Below are positions 25,287 through 32,181 of a stretch of 33,255 bases of DNA, one piece after another (the first letter of the stretch is position 1; the number at the start of each line of letters is the position of its first letter). Under the pieces are notes generated by a model that did not search any database, had not been told where the DNA came from, and saw only the letters and a program-made list of their open reading frames with translations. Location of the stretch: NCBI GenBank assembly GCA_944383355.1, contig CALWPF010000018.1, positions 1-33,255 of the forward strand. Reading direction: 5' to 3'. Source of the stretch: an uncultured Clostridia bacterium. GTDB lineage: Bacteria > Bacillota > Clostridia > Christensenellales > UBA1242. The position numbers and the translations under genes are program-made.

Positions 25287-27140
25287 TTATTTGATATTAA
25301 TTATAGTTTCGTCGCCACAAATGTTTCTGATTTTCATTCTTAGTGGTTTCTTTGTAAAGGCGATTTTGCCATCCCAGTAAGTTTTTGTTTTTTCGCCATT
25401 TATGGTTACATAATTATTTTTCTCAACTTTTATTTCACTATCAGATATCCAACTTCCTTCATTATTTGTGCAATCAAGACTTATGAATTCAATTAATTCA
25501 AGTCCTTCATTGCTAATTGTTAAAGGGTTGTATTCTTCATTCTTTTTTATAGCTTGTGCTTGCATCTTATCATTATATCCATCGATTTTTTGTTGAACTC
25601 TATCACTTGCAAAATGTTTAATTTCAATTTCATTATCTTTTATTTCATAATCAACTTCATCACCAATGACAACTTCACTTAAAAGTTGTTTCAAATCTCT
25701 AAACTCAATTTCTATTTCAGTGTCATTTTGTTCTTTAATAAAATCATCAATCGCTTTCTTATCTTCAATATCAATATAATAAACAATAACTTTTTTGACA
25801 TTATCTGGTAAATCAGGCAATGCTTTATGTATAATTTCATTAACAAGCCTTGTATCTAAAATTCTTCCTGTCCCTTCAAGAAGATTTGGAATATATACTG
25901 GCATCATTCCATATTTACTATCTTGAATCGAACCTTCCCAAAACTTATCAAGTCCATCTTCATTTTTTAAACCTTGAATAAGTGATTTTAATTTATCCAT
26001 TGTTTGTTGTGGATTTCTGTATAATGACACACCATCTTTAACTTCTAAAATCTCAAATTCTGCTTTATTTGAAATAAGTCTATCTCTTATCGTTTGAATA
26101 CTATTTATTCCAACATCACAAGTTATAAATTTTCTATTTAATTTATGAGCAACAGTTGCAGTAACACCACTTCCACCAAAGAAATCAGCAACAATCATTC
26201 CTTCATTTGAAGATGCTTTAATAATTCTTTCTAACAATGCTTCTGGTTTTTGAGTAGCATAATCAGCAAATTCTGGTAAGGCATGAAATACCTGTCCAAT
26301 ATTGTTAGTCTTTGTATCAAGCCAAGTCCAAACATCATCTGCCTTTCTTCCTTCATCTGCATAATATCTTGTCGCATTATTGTTCCCTGACATTCTATAT
26401 TTCCTTCCATTTTCATCAGTAAAAGGATAAATAGATTCATCTTTTACGGCAAATCTTGTTGGATTAAAGATATTTTCTGTTATTTTATAAAATAAAATTA
26501 CATCATGTTTTTTTGCGAATGCATTTAAAGGAGCCGTTCCAGCCTGAGTGTGCCAAATAATTTCATTTAAGAAATTATCTTCGCCAAAAATTTCATCCAT
26601 CAAAATTTTTACATAGTGTCCTATATGCCAATCAAGATGAACATATATTGATGCAGTTTCACTCATAACGGACTTTATTGCAAGCAAATTTTCATACATC
26701 CAATTTAGATATGCTTCTTTGTTCCACACATCACCATACATTTTTTCTTCAAATGCTTTTAAATCGTCATTATTAAGTTCAGTTTCTGCTTTTTTAATTG
26801 CTTCATCAACTTTTGGATTTCTGCGAATATAAACCTTCTTTGCATAATCTGCACCGCTTGCAAAAGGTGGATCTATGTAAACTAAATCAACTTTTATGTC
26901 ATTCTCTTTTAAATAAGCACAAGCAGAAAGGCACTCACCACGAATAACAAGATTGTTATCTTTGTTTTTGCCTACCTTCTCAATACTTTCCATTTCATAT
27001 AAAGGCATTCCTTTTGCAATACTATTGTAAACACTATCGTTATCTTTATATTTTAAAAATCTTTGAGTCCTTGTGAAATTGTTTAGTATTGCTTGTCCTT
27101 CAATTGTTTCTGGAAAATATGGAACATATTTAATCGCCAT
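25287..27140 (-). CDS. mod: Type III R-M DNA methyltransferase subunit (Mod)
   Basis: This 617-aa protein is a beta-class amino-methyltransferase, expected to methylate adenine in an asymmetric recognition site and to provide site recognition for the Res partner. Motif IV is DLVYIDPPFASG (DPPF at 90-93), followed by a target-recognition stretch about 110-290. Motif X is YATQKPEALLERII near 294-307 and motif I is ADFFGGSGVTATVA (FGGSG at 321-325). The order IV, TRD, X, I defines the beta class and is typical of type III Mod. The length matches EcoP-type Mod (about 640 aa). The C-terminal 250 residues would dock Res. A strong GGAGG before the ATG lies in the end of res, with two bases between stop and start. 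Gene order res then mod is the reverse of the classical one. Confidence 0.9.
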   Translation of the reverse strand: MAIKYVPYFPETIEGQAILNNFTRTQRFLKYKDNDSVYNSIAKGMPLYEMESIEKVGKNKDNNLVIRGECLSACAYLKENDIKVDLVYIDPPFASGADYAKKVYIRRNPKVDEAIKKAETELNNDDLKAFEEKMYGDVWNKEAYLNWMYENLLAIKSVMSETASIYVHLDWHIGHYVKILMDEIFGEDNFLNEIIWHTQAGTAPLNAFAKKHDVILFYKITENIFNPTRFAVKDESIYPFTDENGRKYRMSGNNNATRYYADEGRKADDVWTWLDTKTNNIGQVFHALPEFADYATQKPEALLERIIKASSNEGMIVADFFGGSGVTATVAHKLNRKFITCDVGINSIQTIRDRLISNKAEFEILEVKDGVSLYRNPQQTMDKLKSLIQGLKNEDGLDKFWEGSIQDSKYGMMPVYIPNLLEGTGRILDTRLVNEIIHKALPDLPDNVKKVIVYYIDIEDKKAIDDFIKEQNDTEIEIEFRDLKQLLSEVVIGDEVDYEIKDNEIEIKHFASDRVQQKIDGYNDKMQAQAIKKNEEYNPLTISNEGLELIEFISLDCTNNEGSWISDSEIKVEKNNYVTINGEKTKTYWDGKIAFTKKPLRMKIRNICGDETIINIK

Positions 27141-27142
27141 TT

Positions 27143-30010
27143 TTATTTTTCCTCCTTAAACAAATTGTAAATTTTATCATTTAATCTTTTTAATGCATCG
27201 TTTTCATTTTCATTATCTTGCAAATAGAAATAATCAAATCTATTGTTATTTATCTCTAAAAATTTTGATTTAACAAAATCTTTTTTATCATTAAATGCTT
27301 TATCTTCTGCAAAGCCTGAACCTTTTGTTTCAATAATTAAAACTTTGTCAATTTTGTCATTTTTTCTATTTAATACTAGAAAGTCTGGTGTGTACATACC
27401 AATGTAATACCAAGCATTTTCTTTTAATTTATAACACTTAATTTTAAATTCTGTTAGCGCCCTATCTCCATTGTAATAAACTTCTAAGTTATTATTTTGA
27501 AAAGACGGCAATCTTAAAATCTTTGTGAATATGTTCTCTTCAAACTTACTTTGCGAAAAATTATAAGGCAGATATTGAAAAGTTTTATCTTTTAATTTAA
27601 TTTCAGGTGAAATGCTAAATTTTTGTTCTATAACATCTTCCATACCAAGAGCTTTTAAACCAGCAATTTGCTTTTCTTGCTCAGGGGTGTAGAAGGTTCC
27701 TCTTTTGTCTATTTGTATAATTCTATCAACAACATTTTTTAATGGATAAAATTTAGATGCATCACTAGCTTTTATTGTTTCAGTAAAGTTATCTTTATTT
27801 AGTAAAGATTTTGACTCAAATAAAACTTCTTCTTTTGTATTGAATGAGTATCGTTTTTGAAATGCTTTTCTAATATCGCTGTTTATATTGTGAATGTTAT
27901 AAAGTTTGTTAAAATAATTGTAATTATCCTTTTTTATAGTTATTGTTTCAAATATATTTTTCAAAATATCATCATAGATATACAATTCTTGTAAATTTAG
28001 TAAATTAAAACTCTCTTTACATAAAGTTGAAAGCCATTTTGAATAAGTAATAATTTCATCACCATAATCATTTTCGAAATCTATATGCTGTAATGTTTGT
28101 CCTTTAATATCTTGATGAATTGTAATTATCGTTTGTTTTTTAAGATCTATGCTTTTTAATTTTTGCTCTATTGTTAAATTATTCTCAATCTCAACAGTTT
28201 CATATTCAACTTTAAATTGATAAAAATCTATATTAGGCAATTTTAATCTTTTAGTTCTGTCATATCTTTTAATATCTATTCTTTCAATCTTTTGAACATT
28301 ATTAATTTCTTCAATTGATGTATGTTGTTCTTCTGCAAGTTGAGAGTTTAAAATTTTTGCATTATAATCATTTAACCATATTATAGCCGTTTCAATTGTG
28401 CTATTTTTATCTACTTGTCTTAAACACCTACAAGAAGTTTGTAAAACCATATTGTTAGGGCAATCGCCTTCTTGTGAAAGAATAACCCCTGTTAAACTTT
28501 TACAATCCCAACCTTCTTTTCCAATTTGAGCGAGCAAGACTATTTTCTTTTTGCTCACACTTGAATCAAGCGATAAAAATTCTAACTCTTCTTGTTTGGA
28601 ACAAGAATATTTTTTATCTTTATCTGTTCCATGATAACATAGTATAACTTCATCTGGATTAAGTCCGTATTTAGTTGCGATTTCAACACATTTTGGATAA
28701 ATCACTTCTCTTAACTTTGCAATTCTTCCACAATAAATTGCTATTTTAGCACAAGTTCCATTAGAGTAAATTGTATCTTTATAATTTTCAAAGAAATCTG
28801 TTAAACCTTTCTCAATTATCAGCATACTATCTCTGTCAGTAACTATATTAATTTTAGGTTTTTTTAAAAATGTTTCTACTGCTTTAATCAAAGGAAAAAA
28901 ATTTACAATATATGGAATTTGTATTGTTTTGTATGTAAGGTTATTTGAAAAATTAACAGATTGTCCTTTGTTATAATAAGGAGTTCCGCTAAAACCAATC
29001 ATGCTATTCATCTTGCCATTGCGATACCAATAATCTACAACACCATTAAGTTTTACTTCTTCATCGGCAATGTGATGCACCTCATCAACTATAACTTGAA
29101 GATTAGGAATATATGCAATAAACTTCTTTAATTCATTCATTGCTTTTTCTTCTTCACTAATTTGTTCAAATGTAATTTGCCTTGTTGTTTTATCGAGTTT
29201 TATATTATCTAATATTACTTTCTCAGCATTTGTTACTAATACCAGTCCAATAAGTGAATCAAAAGGTTGATAACTTGCAACTTTTTGAACATTAGGATTT
29301 TTAATTTTATTGCTCTTCTTCGCTGTTTTTGATTCTTCTAATACTTCAAATTTTAAAACTTTTTTTATTTGTTTAACCGCATTTTCTGGCAATATCCATG
29401 TCGCATCAAAGTTTTTAATAGTTTTTAAACTAGGTATTACAGAAGATTTTAACCCTGATGGAGCAAAAATAATAAAATTATGTGCAAATGATTTATTGGT
29501 TGGTTCTTTTAAAGCAAAATATAAATCTAAATAGATAAATGATGCCATTAGAAAAGTTTTTCCAGCCCCCATAGGTAAACTAAACAAATAGTTAACATAA
29601 TTTTGATTATTAAACATATTTTTTATCGCACGCTTAAAGTCAATATTTTCAGCATTGCTTTTAATCTCATTATTTAACAACTGAAAAATTCTATTTCCAT
29701 TTTCATCTGTCAAACTACTATACTCATAAAGAGCAAGCGCTTCTTTTTGTTCCCTTAGTATATTTTTAGTTGAATCTTTTAATTCTAATTGTGAAATATC
29801 AATTTCTTCATTAAAAAGTCCTTCTATCATACATTGATATAAAGGTTTGTTTTGACATTTAATTTTAAGAAATAAATAGGTTTTAATTGCATCAATTTGA
29901 GAATCTCTCATTTCTCCTTTATTATACATATAGTCTATCAATTCTTGCACAGTGCAATCATTACTTTGGAACCATTTATCTCTAGCTTTGTTTATCATTT
30001 TAAATAGCAT
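27143..30010 (-). CDS. res: Type III restriction endonuclease subunit (Res), SF2 helicase plus nuclease
   Basis: In this 955-aa protein the SF2 motor motifs appear in order: Walker A PMGAGKT (146-152), Walker B DEVHH (309-313), motif III SGTP (341-344), motif V GKEGWDCKSL (497-506) and motif VI QTSCRCLRQ (524-532). The C-terminal PD-(D/E)xK nuclease is intact: PDFLV (D876), then IIETKG (E894, K896). The length fits EcoP1/EcoP15 Res (about 970 aa). It should translocate or slide from Mod-bound unmethylated sites and cut DNA. ATG at 30010 with GGAGA eight bases upstream. It is the first gene of a leftward three-gene operon; AT-rich sequence upstream contains several TATAAT-like boxes, but I cannot single out a promoter. 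Confidence 0.92.
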   Translation of the reverse strand: MLFKMINKARDKWFQSNDCTVQELIDYMYNKGEMRDSQIDAIKTYLFLKIKCQNKPLYQCMIEGLFNEEIDISQLELKDSTKNILREQKEALALYEYSSLTDENGNRIFQLLNNEIKSNAENIDFKRAIKNMFNNQNYVNYLFSLPMGAGKTFLMASFIYLDLYFALKEPTNKSFAHNFIIFAPSGLKSSVIPSLKTIKNFDATWILPENAVKQIKKVLKFEVLEESKTAKKSNKIKNPNVQKVASYQPFDSLIGLVLVTNAEKVILDNIKLDKTTRQITFEQISEEEKAMNELKKFIAYIPNLQVIVDEVHHIADEEVKLNGVVDYWYRNGKMNSMIGFSGTPYYNKGQSVNFSNNLTYKTIQIPYIVNFFPLIKAVETFLKKPKINIVTDRDSMLIIEKGLTDFFENYKDTIYSNGTCAKIAIYCGRIAKLREVIYPKCVEIATKYGLNPDEVILCYHGTDKDKKYSCSKQEELEFLSLDSSVSKKKIVLLAQIGKEGWDCKSLTGVILSQEGDCPNNMVLQTSCRCLRQVDKNSTIETAIIWLNDYNAKILNSQLAEEQHTSIEEINNVQKIERIDIKRYDRTKRLKLPNIDFYQFKVEYETVEIENNLTIEQKLKSIDLKKQTIITIHQDIKGQTLQHIDFENDYGDEIITYSKWLSTLCKESFNLLNLQELYIYDDILKNIFETITIKKDNYNYFNKLYNIHNINSDIRKAFQKRYSFNTKEEVLFESKSLLNKDNFTETIKASDASKFYPLKNVVDRIIQIDKRGTFYTPEQEKQIAGLKALGMEDVIEQKFSISPEIKLKDKTFQYLPYNFSQSKFEENIFTKILRLPSFQNNNLEVYYNGDRALTEFKIKCYKLKENAWYYIGMYTPDFLVLNRKNDKIDKVLIIETKGSGFAEDKAFNDKKDFVKSKFLEINNNRFDYFYLQDNENENDALKRLNDKIYNLFKEEK

Positions 30011-30108
30011 TACGTTTTCTCCATAAAATTATAATATATTATAACATAAAAACTTATAATTTGGTATAATTTTAAACAAATTTAAATGAAAAATTAAAAA
30101 TGGGATCG

Positions 30109-30133
30109 TGGCGTGTGCTTGTCTTGAACAAGT
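30109..30133 (+). repeat. 25-bp dispersed repeat, copy A
   Basis: Starts TGGCGTGTGCTTGTCTTG and ends AACAAGT. It is 24/25 identical to copy B at 31943-31967 and also similar to copy C at 31979-32004. It forms the left arm of the stem-loop 30111-30170. Confidence 0.75.
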
Positions 30134-30170
30134 CGGTGTCGCTACGCTCCACCGAAAGACAAGCACACGC
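30111..30170. repeat. 15-bp perfect inverted repeat with inner stem
   Basis: GCGTGTGCTTGTCTT (30111-30125) and AAGACAAGCACACGC (30156-30170) are perfect inverted copies. Between them CGGTG pairs with CACCG. There is no T-run on the plus strand and only a T-rich stretch on the minus strand, so it is not a clean terminator. It lies 100 bases upstream of res. Confidence 0.8.
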
Positions 30171-30221
30171 ACGCAAAAAACTTCTAATCAAACAATTTAA
30201 CAAAAACATTTCCTGCAAACA

Positions 30222-30308
30222 AAACGGCATCTAAAATGAGAGGCTGGCAAAGGGTAAACCCATATTGCCCGACGCCTTCTCATTTTTTTACGATGCCGTT
30301 TTTTTATA
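30222..30308 (+). terminator. Long nested hairpin followed by T-run
   Basis: Four nested helices are visible: AAACGGCATC/GATGCCGTTT, AAATGAGAGGC/GCCTTCTCATTT (one bulged T), GGCAA/TTGCC and GGG/CCC. Together they use most of the 80 bases. The 3' arm runs straight into seven T, so a plus-strand transcript would terminate here. The stem is far longer than a usual terminator, so a structured small RNA or a mobile hairpin is possible. Confidence 0.65.
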
Positions 30309-30456
30309 TTTGCTTGTTTTTTGACAATGCAAAATTTTTAATTTTTAAAATTATTCATTGTTTTCATACAATAAAAATGAATTTAGTCTTAAATTTGTAT
30401 ATTTGCTTTTTATCTATAAATATAAAGCAAATAAATTTTTTTGTAAGTTGAAAATT

Positions 30457-30479
30457 ACTCCTTTTCTTCGCCTTTTGGC
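30457..30479 (+). repeat. Distant inverted copy of the sigma-like gene's ribosome-binding leader
   Basis: These 23 bases are the reverse complement of 30791-30813 at 21 of 23 positions. That partner contains the Shine-Dalgarno of the gene at 30819. The segment also contains its own small palindrome GCCTTTTGGC. Confidence 0.75.
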
Positions 30480-30500
30480 TGGTATGTTCGCATAGTTCTC

Positions 30501-30609
30501 ACAACAATTCAAGGGAAATATATATTTTAGTTTTCTTTTAAGATTAAGGTTTTACCTTAGTCTTTTTTCTTTGCACAAAATATATATTTCTTCTTCCTTG
30601 ACTTGTTGT
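30501..30609. repeat. Long inverted repeat enclosing an inner terminator-like hairpin
   Basis: The left arm (30501-30528, from ACAACAATTCAAGG to ATATATATTTT) pairs with 30577-30609 with one mismatch and one 5-base bulge. Inside it AAGATTAAGG (30540-30549) pairs with CCTTAGTCTT (30555-30564), one G-U pair, and runs into six T. The inner part alone would be a plus-strand intrinsic terminator. Confidence 0.7.
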
Positions 30610-30776
30610 TTTCTAAATATCAATGTGGAATGTTAAAATTTGAATTTCTAATAAATTTTTAAGTTATCGATTTAAATAGTAAAGGTGTTAAAGAATGGAA
30701 AGTTAAAGATGTTGAGATTTAGCATTTTCAACAATCAAAATTAAATAAATTGTAACCGATTTTCAGTCAAACTATG

Positions 30777-30813
30777 CTCTTTTTGTTTGTGCCAAAAGGC
30801 AAACAAAAGGAGT
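30777..30813 (+). promoter_or_regulatory. Hairpin burying the Shine-Dalgarno of the sigma-like gene
   Basis: CTCTTTTTGTTTGTGCC (30777-30793) pairs with GGCAAACAAAAGGAG (30798-30812): about 15 pairs, one G-U, a 2-base bulge and an AAAA loop. The 3' arm contains the whole AAAGGAG site six bases before the ATG at 30819. In an mRNA starting upstream this would hide the ribosome site, so translation likely depends on relief of the structure. Confidence 0.65.
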
Positions 30814-30818
30814 TATAT

Positions 30819-31451
30819 ATGAAAGAAGTAAAAAAGAAAAAAGGAGTTTTAGATGACAACACAGTTATCACTCTAGGAAACATTGAAAAGTTATCTCAAT
30901 GTTTTGCACTTTGTGCATTAAAAGGCATTAAAAGATACGCGTACAGCGCAACACCAAAAATTGAAAGATTGCAAAGTCTATTAAGACAAGATATTTGCTA
31001 TCACAAGAAGTTAGACGCATATTCAGATGCTTACGATTTAGTACAAGAAGCAAGTTTGTTTCTTTGCAAATTTATTGGACACAAGCTTGGTGAACTTTGC
31101 AAAGATTCAAAATCGAAATCTGGAAAAATGGACAATCTTAAAAATGCTTGTCTTAGAGTTTTACAAGTGTATTTAAGAAAAGAATTAAAATTCCATAATA
31201 ACATTGTAGATGAAAATGAATGTTTTGAAGTTATAGATGAAAGACCTATCATTCAAGATAAGCCTGACTACACGAAAGTTAAAGAAGTGTTATCAAAAAT
31301 CATACAAAATAGACTTGAATACCAAATATTTGAATACTATTACAACGGAGTTGCACCAAAACTCATAGCAGAATTTTTAGGCATAAGTGTAGATAGAGTT
31401 TACAGACAAAGAAGAAGATTTAAAGATAGGTATGCAATGCTTTGTATCTAA
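30819..31451 (+). CDS. Sigma-70-like helix-turn-helix protein
   Basis: This 210-aa protein has a very basic N-terminus (KEVKKKKG). The middle segment DAYDLVQEASLFLCKFIG resembles sigma region 2.1-2.2 (the D-x2-Q-E pattern). The C-terminal end VAPKLIAEFLGISVDRVYRQRRRFKDRY is a region-4-like helix-turn-helix. Similar short sigma-like proteins are frequent in Bacillota conjugative and integrative elements, where they control element genes. An in-frame ATG at 30774 would add 15 residues, but AAAGGAG is placed for the ATG at 30819. A terminator follows at 31462. It sits between the R-M operon and the recombinase and is transcribed toward the latter. Whether it acts as a true sigma factor is not certain. 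Confidence 0.65.
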   Translation: MKEVKKKKGVLDDNTVITLGNIEKLSQCFALCALKGIKRYAYSATPKIERLQSLLRQDICYHKKLDAYSDAYDLVQEASLFLCKFIGHKLGELCKDSKSKSGKMDNLKNACLRVLQVYLRKELKFHNNIVDENECFEVIDERPIIQDKPDYTKVKEVLSKIIQNRLEYQIFEYYYNGVAPKLIAEFLGISVDRVYRQRRRFKDRYAMLCI

Positions 31452-31461
31452 GAATTTCAAC

Positions 31462-31491
31462 TATTCCACGATAAAAAGTGGAATATTTTTT
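31462..31491 (+). terminator. Terminator of the sigma-like gene
   Basis: TATTCCAC (31462-31469) pairs perfectly with GTGGAATA (31478-31485) and is followed by six T. Bases 31492-31827 contain no ORF with a ribosome site that I accept; a GTAAAAA/TTTTTAC hairpin lies near 31543-31566. Confidence 0.85.
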
Positions 31492-31827
31492 GAATATTGC
31501 CTTAACTTTCACTCATTTTCGTGGCTATATATAGAGCAGAATAGTAAAAATTGTGCTACTTTTTACCAAAAACTACAACTTTGTTTGCAAAAAGTATGTG
31601 AAAAGTACTAGTTTACTACCAGTTTTGTTCCTTACAATACAATCACATTTGTGCTATTCTCTCATTGAAATTAAATTAGACAACGCAAAATGGCAAACCG
31701 AGAAGTTAGTTGCATTGGTATGCTCTGAGCCAAAATTTAAGAGTCAGTGGTTGCATTTTATGGGCGTAGAAAAAAGTTTTTCTATGTCTTTTTTAATTCC
31801 AAATTTCACAAAAAAGGAGTTAAGAAA

Positions 31828-32010
31828 ATGCAAACATTAAAAGTCGAAAATGTGAATGATTTGGACTTATCGTTTCTCTCAAATGATTTTTTCATTGAAA
31901 TTTTAAATTTAATCATTCGAAACAAAAAGGACAATGCAACCCTGGCGTGTACTTGTCTTGAACAAGTAAGTGAGATCCTAACGTGTGCTTGTCTTGAAAC
32001 AAGTGAATAG
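31828..32010 (+). CDS. Small ORF before the recombinase (60 aa)
   Basis: The ORF starts MQTLKVENVNDLDLSFLSND and continues with FFIEILNLIIRNKKD. The last 20 residues, beginning ACTCLEQ and ending with CACLETSE, are encoded by the two tandem copies of the 25-bp repeat. AAAAAAGGAG lies seven bases before the ATG, a good site. It has no family I recognise. The N-terminal 38 residues look like a normal helical small protein; the C-terminal part may be a by-product of repeat DNA being read through. Small ORFs in this position are common before recombinase genes in integrative elements. Confidence 0.5.
   Translation: MQTLKVENVNDLDLSFLSNDFFIEILNLIIRNKKDNATLACTCLEQVSEILTCACLETSE
31943..31967 (+). 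repeat. 25-bp dispersed repeat, copy B
   Basis: It matches copy A (30109-30133) at 24 of 25 bases; the only change is G to A at the ninth position. It contains the small palindrome ACTTG-N7-CAAGT and lies inside the 60-aa ORF. Confidence 0.75.
31979..32004 (+). repeat. 25-bp dispersed repeat, copy C
   Basis: It is similar to copies A and B with one extra A (CTTGAAACAAGT). The offset from copy B is 36 bases, so the two form a short tandem array just upstream of the recombinase leader. Confidence 0.7.
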
Positions 32011-32150
32011 TCTTTCGGGTGCGAAGTTTAAACGAAAACTCACTCTTGTCAAAGGTAAAATGCATTGTTTCACAACCTTTGACAATAGTTTAAAGATTTT
32101 AAAGTCAAAAACTATAATTCGTTTCCGTTTGTTTCGCCCCTGTCGAAAGA
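32011..32150 (+). promoter_or_regulatory. Structured leader upstream of the serine recombinase
   Basis: Nested inverted repeats are visible: outer TCTTTCG/CGAAAGA (32011-32017, 32144-32150), then GCGAA/TTCGC with GG/CC, then AAACG/CGTTT, and an inner perfect 11-bp stem TTGTCAAAGGT/ACCTTTGACAA (32046-32056, 32075-32085). It ends 32 bases before the recombinase start. It could be an mRNA control element or protein-binding DNA such as an attachment or transfer site. Confidence 0.55.
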
Positions 32151-32181
32151 TGAAATCTATATAATAAAAGGAGAAAATAAA

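Noticed and set aside
25287..30010. Type I or BREX/DISARM system
   Set aside because: No HsdS-like specificity subunit and no PglZ, BrxC or DUF1998-type gene; a single Mod of beta class with a Res of EcoP-like length fits type III.
30236..30451. 71-aa plus-strand reading frame
   Set aside because: It starts inside the nested hairpin, has no ribosome site and its sequence follows the stem structure.
31553..31840. 95-aa plus-strand reading frame upstream of the recombinase
   Set aside because: No Shine-Dalgarno, starts in a hairpin-forming segment, unusual composition and overlaps the better-initiated 60-aa ORF.
31943..32004. Two repeat copies 36 bases apart, like a minimal CRISPR
   Set aside because: Only two copies, the repeat unit has an indel, a third copy lies 1.8 kb away and no cas gene is present.
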